Numbered from the stretch's first letter, positions 45,832 to 57,243 are shown. The stretch is DNA of 64,000 bases from Hordeum vulgare subsp. vulgare (GCF_904849725.1 NC_058522.1:455578844-455642843), one strand, 5' to 3'. Notes: generated by a model from the sequence alone, not told the origin. Program-made: numbers and translations.

Positions 45832-47353
45832 GCATTGGTATGGGCAATCCCCTTGGCTTGTGCCAAGCTTGGGGGAGTTGCCCCGGTATCGTATCACCAT
45901 CACATCTTTTGCATTTACCTTTGTTTTAGTTTTCCTTTTTAGTTTTCTTTTTCTCTAGTAGTTTAAAAGTCTTAGTGTTTAAGTCTTGAGTTTTGCTTTG
46001 TGTCACCCCCGATGTATTCTTGCTCGTGGGCCATATAATAAAGAGTGTCTTGGTTGAAGGGCTTTGCCTCTTGCCATGATCAAAAGAGTGAGAATAGAAC
46101 AAAAGCATGAACGATCATGTAATGATCTTATGGGAAGTGATGGCTTCACATATAAAAAGAATGAGGATTGAAACTTGTTGAGGGTAGGCAAATGTAGACC
46201 TTGGTCATTGTTGCAATTAATAGGAAGCGATAAATAAGCAGAGGTTCACATATAAATATATCATCTCTGACACCATCTATGATTGTGAACACTCACTAAA
46301 CTATTACATGCCTAGAAGTAGATGTTGGACAAGGAAGACAACGTAATGAATTGTGCTTGCTTGGCTCCGAACAATGTTATATGATTAGAGATCCCTTAGC
46401 ATGTGACGATTGCTTCCACCTCATATTAGCCAAAACCTCCCGCACCAAGTAGAGATACTACTTGTGCATCCATAAACCTTCAAACCAGTTTTGCCATGAG
46501 TGTCCACCATACCTACCTATGGATTGAATAAGATCCCTCAAGTAAGTTATCATCGGTGCAAGCAATAAAAATTGCTCTCTAATATGTATGATCTATTAGT
46601 GTGTGGAAAATAAGCTTTATATGAACCTGTGATGAGGAATACATAAAAGCGACAGACTACATAATAAAGTTCTTTATCACAGGGGGCAATATAAAGTGAC
46701 GTTCCTCCGCACTAAGAGGACACGCATCCAAACCTCAAAAGCACATGACAACCTCTGCTTCCCTCTGCGAAGGGCCTATCTTGTACCTTTACCTTTTGCC
46801 CTTCAAAGAGTCATGGTGATCTTCACCAATTCCTTATTTCGCCTTTATCTTGGCTACCGTCATATGCTTGGGAAAGATCTATATTCATATGTCAACTTGG
46901 AGGTAGGCATTCATGAATTATTATTGTTGACATTTCCCTTGAGGTAAGAAGTTGGGAGGCAAAACTATAAGCCCCTATCTTTCTCTGTGTCCAGCTGAAA
47001 CTTTGATCTCATGAGTACCACGTGAGTTGTAGCAATTGTAGAGAACGAAAGAATGATTGAGTATGTGGATTTGCTTTACAAGCTCTTATTTGACTCTTTC
47101 TAATGTTGTTATAAATTGCAATTGCTTCAATGACTAAAGGCTATCGGTTGTTACTTCTCGGTAAGGTTCTTGATCCATGCTTTACCTTGTGAAGCAATTG
47201 TCACTTTAGCATGAGAGATTATATGTTAGTATTGTTGTTCTGAGCTTGATCATGATGCATGCATGTTCGTATCTAGTTTTGTCGACACCTCTCTCCCTAA
47301 ACATGTGGACATATTTATTGAGCTAGGCTTTCGCTTGAGGACAAGCGAGGTCT
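45832..47353 (+). other. Non-coding 3' region of plus Athila-like element
   Basis: 1.5 kb without a sense ORF. Holds an internal AAGCTTGGGGGAGT motif (about 45867-45880), the inverse of GGTAGGTATGGTGGACTC (46498-46520, one base changed) and CTTCCCTCTGCGAAGGGCC (46759-46777). Confidence 0.7.
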
Positions 47354-47367
47354 AAGCTTGGGGGAGT
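47354..47367 (+). other. Polypurine tract of plus Athila-like element
   Basis: AAGCTTGGGGGAGT directly precedes the 3' LTR start at 47368. Confidence 0.9.
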
Positions 47368-48898
47368 TGATACGTCCATTTTGCATGATGTTTTCATGTT
47401 GATATTTATCGCTTTTCTGGCTGTTATTTCACTTCATGGTACAATTCTTATGTCTTTTCTCTCTTATTTTGCAAGGTTTACATGAAGAGGGAGAATGCCG
47501 GCAACTGCAATTCTGGCCTAAAAGTGGAGCAAAGCTGAGATACCTATTCTGCGCAACTCCAAACACCGTAAAAATCAACGAGGATTTTTTTTCCCGATTT
47601 ATCAAAAATACTCGGCCGAAGAAGTGCCAGAGGGGCACCAGGGGGTGCCCACAAGCCTGCACGACGCGGCCACCCCCCCCCCCCCAGGCCGCGCCATCAG
47701 GGCTTTTGGGCAGCCCACTGGCCCACTTGCTCCCCTCTTTTGCTATATGGAGGGTTTCGTCCAGGAAAAATCAGGGAGGAGCTTTTTCGTGGTTTCGCCA
47801 CCGCCACGAGGCGGAACTTGAGCAGAACCAATCTATTGCTCCGGCAGGACGATCCTGCCGGGGAAACTTCCCTCTCGGAGGGGGAAATCATCGCCATCGT
47901 CATCACCAACACTCCTCTCATCGAAGGGGACTCGTCACCATCAACATCTTCATCAGCACCATCTCATCTCCAAACCCTAGTTCATCTCTTGTAACCAATC
48001 TCTGTCTCGCGACTCCGATTGGTACTTGTAAGGTTGCTAGTAGTGTTGATTACTCTTTGTAGTTGATGCTAGTTGGATTACTTGGTGAAAGAGTTTATGT
48101 TCAGATCCTTGATGCTACTCATTATCTCTCTGGTCATGAATATGATTATGCTTTGTGAGTAGTTACTTTTGTTCCTGAGGACATGGGATAAGTCATGCTA
48201 ATAGTAGTCATGTGAATTTGGTATCTGTTCGGTAATTTGATGTGTTGTATGTTGTTTTTCCTCTAGTGGTGTTATGTGAACGTCGACTACATAACACTTC
48301 ACCATTATTGGGGCCTAGAGGAAGGCATTGGGAAGTAGCAAGTAGATGATGGGTTGCAAGAGTTACATAAGCTTAAACCCTAGTTTATGCGTTGCTTCGT
48401 AAGGGGCTGATTTGGATCCACTAGTTTAATGCTATGGTTAGACTTTGTCTTAATTCTTCTTTCGTAGTTGCGGATGCTTGCGAGAGGGGTTAATCATAAC
48501 TGGGATGCTTGTCCAAGTAAGGGCAGTACCCAAGCGCCGGTCCACCCACATATCAAACTATCAAAGTAACAAACGCGAATCATATGAACATGATGAAAAC
48601 TAGCATGACAGAAATTCCCGTGTGTCCTCGGGAGCGTTTTTCCTCCTATAAGACTTTGTCCAGGCTTGTCCCTTGCTACAAAAGGGATTGGGCCACTTTG
48701 CTGCACCGTTGCTACTTTTGTTACTTGTTGCTTGCTACGAATCATCTCACCACACAATCACTTGTTACCGACAATTTCACTGCCTGCAGATTTTACCTTG
48801 CTGAAAACCACTTGTCAGATCCTTCTGCTCCTCGTTGGGTTCGACACTCTTACTTATCGAAAGGACTATGATTGATCCCCTATACTTGTGTGTCATTA
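47368..48898 (+). repeat. 3' LTR of plus Athila-like element (1531 bp)
   Basis: Starts TGATACGTCCATTTTG and ends GTCATTA where the 5' LTR has GTCATCA, so the terminal CA dinucleotide remains only as TA. The inverted repeat is at 47649-47710. TSD ACAAC follows at 48899-48903. Confidence 0.94.
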
Positions 48899-48903
48899 AC
48901 AAC
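48899..48903. repeat. TSD of plus Athila-like element, right (ACAAC)
   Basis: Matches 38715-38719. The undisrupted sequence CATACAACACATC is present in the sister LTR near 30070. Confidence 0.93.
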
Positions 48904-49773
48904 ACATCAGATTACCGAACGAATACCAAATTCACATGACTACTATTAGCATGACTTATCCCATGTCCTCAGGAACAAAAGTAACTACTCACAAAGCATA
49001 ATCATATTCATGACCAGAGAGGTAATGAGTAGCATCAAGGATCTGAACATAAACTATTCCACCAAGTAATCCAACTAGCATCAACTACAAGGAGGAATTA
49101 AGACTACTAGCAAACTTACAAGTACCAATTGGAGTCGCGAGATGGAGATTGGTTACAAGTGATGAACTAGGGTTTGGAGATGAGATGGTGCTCATGAAGA
49201 TGTTGATGGTGATGAATCCCCTCCGATGAGAGGAGTGTTGGTGATGACGATGGTGACGATTTCCCCCTTCGGGAGGGAAGTTTCCCCGGCAGGATCGTCC
49301 TGCCGGAGCTCTAGATTGGTTCTGCTCAAGTTCCGCCTCGTGGCGGCGGCGAATCCACGAAAAAGCTCGTCCCTGATTTTTTTTCCTGCACGAAACCCTT
49401 CATATAGCAAAAGAGGGGGCCAGTGGGCCAGCAGGCTGCCCACAAGCCCTCATGGCGCGGCCTGGGGGTGGCTGCATCGTGCAGGCTTGTGGCCACCTGC
49501 ACGCGCCCGTCTGGCGCTTCTTCGGCCCAGTATTTTTTATAAATCAGGAAAAAAAATCCTCGTTGACTTTTACGGCGTTTGGAGCTGCGCAGAATAGGTA
49601 TCTCAACTTTGCTCCACTTTCAGGCTAGAATTCCAACTGCCGGCATTCTCCCTCTTCATGTAAACCTTGCAAAATAAGAGAGAAAAGGCATAAGTATTGT
49701 ACCGTGAAGTGAAATAACAGCCCAAGAAGCGCTAAATAACAACATGAAATCATGATGCAAAATGGACGTATCA
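48904..49773 (-). repeat. 5' LTR of minus Athila-like element, outer part
   Basis: Remaining 870 bp of the interrupted LTR, ending GGACGTATCA at 49773, followed by TSD ATGTG (49774-49778). Contains the inverted repeat at 49439-49492. Confidence 0.93.
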
Positions 49774-49778
49774 ATGTG

Positions 49779-50138
49779 CGACAACCGTTTCAAACTCATA
49801 ACCATGAAAAGGATCAGATTCAACCAAAGTGATCAACTCAGGATCAACCGAGAATTCATAATCCTTATCTGAACAAAGATGGGTGAAGTAGAAAACTTAG
49901 GATCGTATTTCATTCTAGCATTCAGAGATTTCTCTTTCCACTTCGCAATAAATTCTCAAGATCATAGCTATCCTCACAAGAAAGAAAGTCCTCAGCTACC
50001 TCTCCCTCCATAACATAACCCTCAGGTATATTAGGCAATTCATATCTAGGAGAACTAGTTCTAACAAGTGAAACAGCGGGTTCTACTTCAATAATCTCGT
50101 CAGTTTTAGAAATATCATGGCATTCAGCAGCAACTCTA
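49779..50138 (-). pseudogene. gag: Family W gag, middle fragment (copy A)
   Basis: Between the two nested elements the minus strand reads AECHDISKTDEIIEVEP, YELPNIPEGYVMEGEVAEDF and, after small indels, YEFSVDPELITLVESDPFHGYEFETVV, which joins to AHLTKLND at 29426. A lost A in CGAAGTGG near 49945 breaks the frame, and a second indel lies near 49885. Bases 50134-50138 (CTCTA) are the left TSD of the Angela insertion. Confidence 0.75.
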
Positions 50139-51965
50139 TGTTGGGGAACGTCGCATGGGAAACAAAAAAATTCCTACGCGCACGAAGACCTATCATGGTG
50201 ATGTCCATCTACGAGAGGGGATGAGTGATCTACGTACCCTTGTAGATCGTACAACAGAAGCGTTAGTGAACGCGGTTGATGTAGTGGAACGTCCTCACGT
50301 CCCTCGATCCGCCCCGCGAACAATCCCGCGATCAGTCCCACGATCTAGTACCGAACGGACGGCACCTCCGCGTTCAGCACACATACAGCTCGACGATGAT
50401 CTCGGCCTTCTTGATCCAGCAAGAGAGACGGAGAGGTAGAAGAGTTCTCCGGCAGCGTGACGGCGCTCCGGAGGTTGGTGATGACCTTGTCTCAGCAGGG
50501 CTCCGCCCGAGCTCCGCAGAAACGCGATCTAGAGGAAAAACCGTGGAGGTATGTGGTCGGGCTGCCGTGGAAAAGTCGTCTCAAATCAGCCCTAAAACCT
50601 CCGTATATATAGGTGGGAGGGAGGGGACCTTGCCTTGGGGCTCAAGGAGCCCCAAGGGGGTCGGCCTAGTCCAAGGGGGGAGGACTCCCCCCCCCCAAAC
50701 CGAGTTGGACTTGGTTTGGTGGGAGGGAGTCCCCCTTCCTTCCCACCTCCCTTTTTTTTCTTTTCTCTTGATTTTTTTCTTCTTGGCGCATAGAGCCCTT
50801 TTGGGCTGTCCCACCAGCCCACTAAGGGCTGGTGTGCCACCCTCAAGGCCTATGGGCTTCCCCAGGGTGGGTTGCCCCCCCCCCCCCCCCGGTGAACTCC
50901 CGGAACCCACTCGTCATTCCCGGTACATTCCCGGTAACTCCGAAAACCTTCCGGTAATCAAATGAGGTCATCCTATATATCAATCTTCGTTTCCGGACCA
51001 TTCCGGAAACCCTCGTGACGTCCGTGATCTCATCCGGGACTCCGAACAACATTCGGTAACCAACCATATAACTCAAATACGCATAAAACAACGTCGAACC
51101 TTAAGTGTGCAGACCCTGCGGGTTCGAGAACTATGTAGACATGACCCGAGAGACTCCTCGATCAATATCCAATAGCGGGACCTGGATGCCCATATTGGAT
51201 CCTACATATTCTACGAAGATATTATCGTTTGAACCTCAGTGCCAAGGATTCATATAATCCCGTATGTCATTCCCTTTGTCCTTCGGTATGTTACTTGCCC
51301 GAGATTCGATCGTCAGTATCCGTATACCTATTTCAATCTCGTTTACCGGCAAGTCTCTTTACTCGTTCCGTAATACAAGATCCCGCAACTTACACTAAGT
51401 TACATTGCTTGCAAGGCTTGTGTGTGATGTTGCATTACCGAGTGGGCCCCGAGATACCTCTCCGTCACACGGAGTGACAAATCCCAGTCTCGATCCATAC
51501 TAACTCAACTAACACCTTCGGAGATACCTGTAGAGCATCTTTATAGTCACCCAGTTACGTTGCGACGTTTGATACACACAAAGCATTCCTCCGGTGTCAG
51601 TGAGTTATATGATCTCATGGTCATAGGAATAAATACTTGACACGCAGAAAACAGTAGCAACAAAATGACACGATCAACATGCTACGTTTATTAGTTTGGG
51701 TCTAGTCCATCACGTGATTCTCCTAATGACGTGATCCAGTTATCAAGCAACAACACCTTGTTCATAATCAGAAGACACTGACTATCTTTGATCAACTGGC
51801 TAGCCAACTAGAGACTTGCTAGGGACGGTGTTTTGTCTATGTATCCACACATGTAAATGAGTCTTCATTCAATACAATTATAGCATGGATAATAAACGAT
51901 TATCTTGATACAGGAATTATAATAATAACTATATTTATCATTGCCTCTAGGGCATAATTCCAACA
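50139..51965 (-). repeat. Angela 3' LTR (1827 bp, minus)
   Basis: Minus-strand termini TGTTGGAATTATGCCC (51965) and CCCCAACA (50139). TATA at 50604-50611. The C runs at 50690-50700 and 50876-50890 are long homopolymers. Frames at 50155-50965 are LTR artefacts. Confidence 0.95.
50604..50611 (-). promoter_or_regulatory. TATA box of minus Angela 3' LTR
   Basis: CTATATATACGG on the minus strand, as in the other Angela LTRs. Confidence 0.7.
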
Positions 51966-51976
51966 GTCTCCCACTT
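51966..51976 (-). other. Polypurine tract of minus Angela element
   Basis: AAGTGGGAGAC on the minus strand directly before the 3' LTR. Confidence 0.85.
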
Positions 51977-52017
51977 GCACTAGAGTCAATAATCTAGCCC
52001 TCACATCACCATGTGAA

Positions 52018-55000
52018 TTACATTGTAATAAATCTAACACCCATACAGTTCTGGTGTTGATCATGCTTTGGCCGTGGAAGAGGTTTAGTCAGCGGGTCCG
52101 CTACATTCAGATCCGTGTGCACTTTGCATATATTCATGTCCTCTCCCTCGACGTAGTCGCGGATGAGGTTGAAGCGTTGTTTGATGTGTCTGGTCTTCTT
52201 GTGAAACCGTGGTTCCTTTGCTAAGGCAATGGCACCAGTGTTGTCACAGAACAAGGTTATTGGATTCAGTGCGCTTGGCACCACTCCAAGATCCGTCATG
52301 AACTGCTTCATCCAGACACCCTCCTTAGCCGCCTCCGAGGCAGCCATGTACTCTGCTTCACATGTAGAATCTGCTACGACGCTTTGCTTGGAACTGCACC
52401 AGCTTACTGCACCCCCATTAAGAATAAATACGTATCCGGTTTGCGACTTAGAGTCGTCCGGATCTGTGTCAAAGCTTGCATCGATGTAACCTTTTACGGC
52501 GAGCTCTTCGTCACCTCCATACACGAGAAACATCTCCTTAGTCCTTTTCAGGTACTTCAGGATATTCTTGACCGCTGTCCAGTGATCCACTCCTGGATTA
52601 CTCTGGAACCTACCTGCCATACTTATGGCCAGGCTAACATCTGGTCTAGTGCACAACATCGCATACATGATAGAACCTATGGCTGAAGCATAGGGGACGG
52701 AGCCCATATGCTCTCTATCTTCATCAGTTGCTGGGCACTGAGTCTTACTCAATCTCGTACCTTTTAGAACTGGCAAGAACCCTTTCTTGGACTGTTCCAT
52801 TTTGAACCTCTTCAAAACTTTATCAAGGTAAGTGCTTTGTGAAAGTCCTATCAGGCGTTTTGATCTATCCCTATAGATCTTAATGCCTAGAATGTAAGCA
52901 GCTTCTCCTAGGTCCTTCATAGAGAAACTTTTATTCAAGTAATCCTTTATGCTCTCTAAAAACTCTACGTTGTTTCCAATCAGTAATATGTCATCCACAT
53001 ATAATATCAGAAACGCCACAGAGCTCCCACTCACTTTCTTGTAAATACAAGATTCTCCAACCACTTGTATAAACCCAAATGCTTTGATCACCTCATCAAA
53101 GCGTTTGTTCCAACTCCGAGATGCTTGCACCAGTCCATAAATGGATCGGTGGAGCTTGCACACCTTGTTAGCATTCTTAGGATCGACAAAACCTTCGGGT
53201 TGTATCATATACAACTCTTCCTTAAGGAAACCGTTATGGAACGCCGTTTTGACATCCATCTGCCAGATTTCATAATCGAAAAATGCAGCTATTGCTAACA
53301 TGATTCTGACGGACTTAAGCATCGCTACGGGTGAGAATGTCTCATCGTAGTCAACTCCTTGAACTTGTGAAAAACCCTTTGCCACAAGTCGAGCTTTATA
53401 AACGGTCACATTGCCGTCAGCGTCCGTCTTCCTCTTAAAGATCCATTTGTTCTGAATAGCCTTGCGGCCCTCAGGTAGTACCTCCAAAGTCCACACTTTG
53501 TTCTCATACATGGATCTTATCTCGGACTTCATGGCTTCCAGCCATTTGTTGGAATCTGGGCCCACCATTGCTTCTTCATAATTCGCAGGTTCATTGTTGT
53601 CTAACAACATGATTGATAAGACGGGATTACTGTACCACTCTGGAGCAGCACGTGGTCTCGTCGACCTGCGTGGTTCGACAGAAACTTGAACGGGAGTTTC
53701 ATGATCATCATCATTAACTTCCTCCTCAACCGGCGTCGCAATGACAGAGGTTTCCCCTTGCCCTGCGCCACCATCCAGAGGGATGAGAGGTTCGACAACC
53801 TCGTCAAGTTCTATCTTCCTCCCACTCAATTCTCTCGAGAGAAACTCTTTCTCGAGAAAAGCTCCGTTTTTAGCAACAAACACTTTGCCCTCGGTTTTGA
53901 GATAGAAGGTGTACCCAACTGTCTCTTTTGGGTAACCTATGAAGACGCACTTTTCCGCTTTGGGTTCCAGCTTTTCAGGCTGAAGCTTTTTGACATAAGC
54001 ATCACATCCCCAAACTTTAAGAAACGACAACTTTGGTCTTTTGCCAAACCACAGTTCGTATGGTGTCGTCTCAACGGATTTTGATGGTGCCCTATTTAAA
54101 GTGAATGCAGTTGTTTCTAATGCATAGCCCCAAAATGACAACGGCAAATCAGTAAGAGACATCATAGATCGCACCATCTCTAATAGAGTACGATTACGAC
54201 GTTCGGACACACCATTACGCTGTGGTGTTCCAGGCGGTGTTAACTGTGAAACAATTCCACATTGTCTTAAGTGAGCACCAAACTCGAAACTCAGATATTC
54301 ACCCCCACGATCAGACCGCAGGAACTTGATCTTCTTGTTACGATGATTTTCCACTTCACTCTGAAATTGCTTGAACTTTTCAAATGTTTCAGACTTGTGC
54401 TTCATCAAGTAGACATAACCATATCTACTTAAATCGTCAGTGAAGGTGAGAAAATAACGATATCCGCCGCGTGCCTCCACGCTCATCGGACCACACACAT
54501 CAGTATGTATGATTTCCAACAAGTCACTTGCACGCTCCATTGTTCCTGAGAACGGAGTCTTAGTCATCTTGCCCATGAGGCATGGTTCGCACGTGTCAAG
54601 TGAATCAAAGTCAAGTGACTCCAAAAGTCCATCAGCATGGAGTTTCTTCATGCGCTTTACACCAATATGACCTAAGCGGCAGTGCCACAAAGATATGGCG
54701 CTATCATTGTTAACTCTAACTCTTTTGGTCTCAATGTTATGTATATGTGTATCGCTATCAAGATTCAATATGAACAATCCTCTCACATTCGGTGCATGAC
54801 CATAAAAGATGTTACTCATAGAAATAGAACAACCATTATTCTCTGACTTAAAAGAGTAACCGTCTCGCAATAAACAAGATCCAGATATAATGTTCATGCT
54901 CAACGCAGGCACTAAATAACAATGATTTAAGTTCATCACTAATCCTGACGGTAACTGAAGTGACACTATGCGGACGGCGATTGCATCAACCTTGGAACCA

Positions 55001-55311
55001 TTTCCTACACGCATCGTCACTTCATCTTTCGCTAGCCTTCGCCTATTCCGCAGTTCCTGTTTCGAGTTGCAAATATGAGCAACAGAACCGGTATCGAATA
55101 CCCAGGCACTACTACGAGAGCCGGTTAAGTACACATCAATAACATGTATATCAAATATACCTGATTTTTCTTTGCCCGCCTTCTTATCTGCCAGATACTT
55201 GGGGCAATTGCGCTTCCAGTGACCCATACCCTTGCAATAGTAACACTCCGTTTCCGGTTTAGGTCCAGCTTTGGGTTTCTTCATCGGATTGGCAACAAGC
55301 TTGCCTCTCAT
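52018..55311 (-). CDS. pol: Copia pol polyprotein, intact (protease-integrase-RT-RNase H)
   Basis: An uninterrupted 1097-codon frame from the ATG at 55311 to the TAA at 52018. It opens with the gag-derived zinc knuckle CYYCKGMGHWKRNC (residues 23-36). Then come protease FDTGSVAHIC (near residue 72), the integrase finger (HCRLGH...CEPCLMGK) and core with HTDVCGP, RSDRGGEY and a Glu in SERRNRTLL. RT has MDVKTAFHNGFL (the plus copy has LNGFL) and YVDD near residue 770. RNase H ends with HTDLNVADPLTKPL. Everything upstream of the zinc knuckle is deleted, so the ATG may be internal to the original gag. Because gag is gone the element cannot form particles alone, but it could supply enzymes if transcribed. 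Confidence 0.93.
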   Translation of the reverse strand: MRGKLVANPMKKPKAGPKPETECYYCKGMGHWKRNCPKYLADKKAGKEKSGIFDIHVIDVYLTGSRSSAWVFDTGSVAHICNSKQELRNRRRLAKDEVTMRVGNGSKVDAIAVRIVSLQLPSGLVMNLNHCYLVPALSMNIISGSCLLRDGYSFKSENNGCSISMSNIFYGHAPNVRGLFILNLDSDTHIHNIETKRVRVNNDSAISLWHCRLGHIGVKRMKKLHADGLLESLDFDSLDTCEPCLMGKMTKTPFSGTMERASDLLEIIHTDVCGPMSVEARGGYRYFLTFTDDLSRYGYVYLMKHKSETFEKFKQFQSEVENHRNKKIKFLRSDRGGEYLSFEFGAHLRQCGIVSQLTPPGTPQRNGVSERRNRTLLEMVRSMMSLTDLPLSFWGYALETTAFTLNRAPSKSVETTPYELWFGKRPKLSFLKVWGCDAYVKKLQPEKLEPKAEKCVFIGYPKETVGYTFYLKTEGKVFVAKNGAFLEKEFLSRELSGRKIELDEVVEPLIPLDGGAGQGETSVIATPVEEEVNDDDHETPVQVSVEPRRSTRPRAAPEWYSNPVLSIMLLDNNEPANYEEAMVGPDSNKWLEAMKSEIRSMYENKVWTLEVLPEGRKAIQNKWIFKRKTDADGNVTVYKARLVAKGFSQVQGVDYDETFSPVAMLKSVRIMLAIAAFFDYEIWQMDVKTAFHNGFLKEELYMIQPEGFVDPKNANKVCKLHRSIYGLVQASRSWNKRFDEVIKAFGFIQVVGESCIYKKVSGSSVAFLILYVDDILLIGNNVEFLESIKDYLNKSFSMKDLGEAAYILGIKIYRDRSKRLIGLSQSTYLDKVLKRFKMEQSKKGFLPVLKGTRLSKTQCPATDEDREHMGSVPYASAIGSIMYAMLCTRPDVSLAISMAGRFQSNPGVDHWTAVKNILKYLKRTKEMFLVYGGDEELAVKGYIDASFDTDPDDSKSQTGYVFILNGGAVSWCSSKQSVVADSTCEAEYMAASEAAKEGVWMKQFMTDLGVVPSALNPITLFCDNTGAIALAKEPRFHKKTRHIKQRFNLIRDYVEGEDMNICKVHTDLNVADPLTKPLPRPKHDQHQNCMGVRFITM

Positions 55312-55722
55312 CTTCGAATTGCCCTTCTTGCCTTTGTCGTTTCTCTAATTTTGTTGTTGCATGTTTTACGTGGTGACCATGGGTATCTAGTAGGATCGCA
55401 TCTTACTTACGCAAACACCACAACGGAGATATATGAGTTGCTATTTAACCTCATCCAAGGACCTCCTCGGTCAAATCCGATTCAACTAAAGTTGGAGAAA
55501 CCGACACTTGCCAGTCATCTTTGAGCAACGGAGTTACTCGTAACGATGAAACCAGTCTCTCGTAAGCGTACGAGTAATGTCGGTCCAAGCCGCTTCAATC
55601 CAACAATACCGCGGAATCAAGAAAAGACTAAGGAGGGCAGCAAAACGCACATCACCGCCCACAAAAACTTTTGTGTTCTACTCGAGAAGACATCTACGCA
55701 TGAACCTAGCTCATGATGCCAC
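55312..55722 (-). other. Leader of minus Angela element and gag deletion junction
   Basis: 411 bp contain the 5' leader typical of Angela (AACTTTAGTTGAA, CACGTAAAACATGCAACAAC) and then, near 55345, jump directly to sequence just before the zinc knuckle. Most of gag is absent. The primer-binding site is at 55709-55721. Confidence 0.75.
55709..55721 (-). other. Degenerate primer-binding site of minus Angela
   Basis: The minus strand reads TGGCATCATGAGC where initiator tRNA-Met complementarity needs TGGTATCAGAGC: one substitution and one inserted base, one base after the LTR. Priming would be impaired. Confidence 0.7.
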
Positions 55723-57243
55723 TGTTGGGGAACGTCGAATGGGAAACAAAAATTTTCCTACGCGCACGAAGACCTATCATGGTGATGTCCATCTACGAGA
55801 GGGGATGAGTGATCTACGTACCCTTATAGATCATACAGCAGAAGCGTTAGTGAACGCGGTTGATGTAGTGGAACGTCCTCACGTCCCTCGATCCGCCCCA
55901 CGAACAATCCCGCGATCAGTCCCACGATCTAGTACCGAACGGACGGCACCTCCGCGTTCAGCACACGTACAGCTCGACGATGATCTCGGCCTTCTTGATC
56001 CAGCAAGAGATACGGAGAGGTAGAAGAGTTCTCCGGCAGCGTGACGGCGCTCCGGAGGTTGGTGATGACCTTGTCTCAGCAGGGCTCCGCCCGAGCTCCG
56101 CAGAAACGCGATCTAGAGGAAAAACCGTGGAGGTATGTGGTCGGGCTGCCGTGGAAAAGTCGTCTCAAATCAGCCCTAAAACCTCCGTATATATAGGTGG
56201 GAGGGAGGGGACCTTGCCTTGGGGCTCAAGGAGCCCCAAGGGGGTCGGCCGAGTCCAAGGGGGGAGGACTCCCCCCCCCCCCAAACCGAGTTGGACTTGG
56301 TTTGGTGGGAGGGAGTCCCCCTTCCTTCCCACCTCCTCCCTTTTTTTTCTCTTGATTTTTTTCTCCTTGGCGCATAGAGCCCTTTTGGGCTGTCCCACCA
56401 GCCCACTAAGGGCTGGTGTGCCACCCTCAAGGCCTATGGGCTTCCCCAGGGTGGGTTGCCCCCCCCCCCCCGGTGAACTCCCGGAACCCATTTGTCATTC
56501 CCGGTACATTCCCGGTAACTCCGAAAACCTTCCGGTAATCAAATGAGGTCATCCTATATATCAATCTTCGTTTCCGGACCATTCCGGAAACCCTCGTGAC
56601 GTCCTTGATCTCATCCGGGACTCCGAACAACATTCGGTAACCAACCATATAACTCAAATACGCATAAAACAACGTCGAACCTTAAGTGTGCAGACCCTGC
56701 GGGTTCGAGAACTATGTAGACATGACCCGAGAGACTCCTCGATCAATATCCAATAGCGGGACCTGGATGCCCATATTGGATCCTACATATTCTACGAAGA
56801 TATTATCGTTTGAACCTCAGTGCCAAGGATTCATATAATCTCGTATGTCATTCCCTTTGTCCTTCGGTATGTTACTTGCCCGAGATTCGATCGTCAGTAT
56901 CCGTATACCTATTTCAATCTCGTTTACCGGCAAGTCTCTTTACTCGTTCCGTAATACAAGATCCCGCAACTTACACTAAGTTACATTGCTTGCAAGGCTT
57001 GTGTGTGATGTTGCATTACCGAGTGGGCCCCGAGATACCTCTCCGTCACACGGAGTGACAAATCCCAGTCTCGATCCATACTAACTCAACTAACACCTTC
57101 GGAGATACGTGTAGAGCATCTTTATAGTCACCCAGTTACGTTGCGACGTTTGATACACAGAAAGCATTCCTCCGGTGTCAGTGAGTTATATGATCTCATG
57201 GTCATAGGAATAAATACTTGACACGCAGAAAACAGTAGCAACA
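55723..57243 (-). repeat. Angela 5' LTR, 303 bp short at its outer end
   Basis: Collinear with 50139-51662 of the 3' LTR and stops at the internal CAACA (57239-57243); the TSD CTCTA follows immediately. TATA at 56188-56195. The U3 sequence beyond CAACA is missing. Confidence 0.93.
56188..56195 (-). promoter_or_regulatory. TATA box of minus Angela 5' LTR
   Basis: CTATATATACGG on the minus strand; this is the promoter position for the intact pol frame, retained despite the LTR deletion. Confidence 0.65.

Larger units (their letters stand above)
38720..48898 (+). mobile_element. Athila-like Gypsy element (+), nested in its sister's LTR
   Basis: A complete 10179 bp element with LTRs of 1528 and 1531 bp and TSD ACAAC (38715-38719, 48899-48903). 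It belongs to the same family as the minus element and is inserted head-to-head in its 5' LTR, so the two form a long inverted repeat. Order: 5' LTR, tRNA-Asp primer site, gag-pol (disabled), hairpin and TATA module, coiled-coil ORF, non-coding 3' region, polypurine tract, 3' LTR. Confidence 0.96.
29427..49773 (-). mobile_element. Athila-like Gypsy element (-), split by a plus-strand sister copy
   Basis: About 10.16 kb once the nested 38720-48898 element and one TSD are removed. Order on the minus strand: 5' LTR (49773-48904 plus 38719-38065), tRNA-Asp primer site, gag-protease-RT-RNase H-integrase, a promoter-like hairpin module, a small coiled-coil ORF, non-coding 3' region, polypurine tract, 3' LTR. 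LTR lengths are 1525 and 1524 bp. RT sequence (FMDDFSIY) and the extra 3' ORF place it in the Athila/Tat part of Gypsy. Coding sequence carries several stops. The family name is not assigned. Confidence 0.93.
50139..57243 (-). mobile_element. Angela/BARE1-like Copia element (-), gag-deleted with short 5' LTR
   Basis: 7105 bp with TSD CTCTA (50134-50138, 57244-57248). The 3' LTR (50139-51965) is complete. The internal region is 3.76 kb instead of about 5 kb because gag is missing. The 5' LTR (55723-57243) lacks its outermost 303 bp but still ends in CAACA next to the TSD. Pol is intact. Inserted into the gag of family W copy A. Confidence 0.95.
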
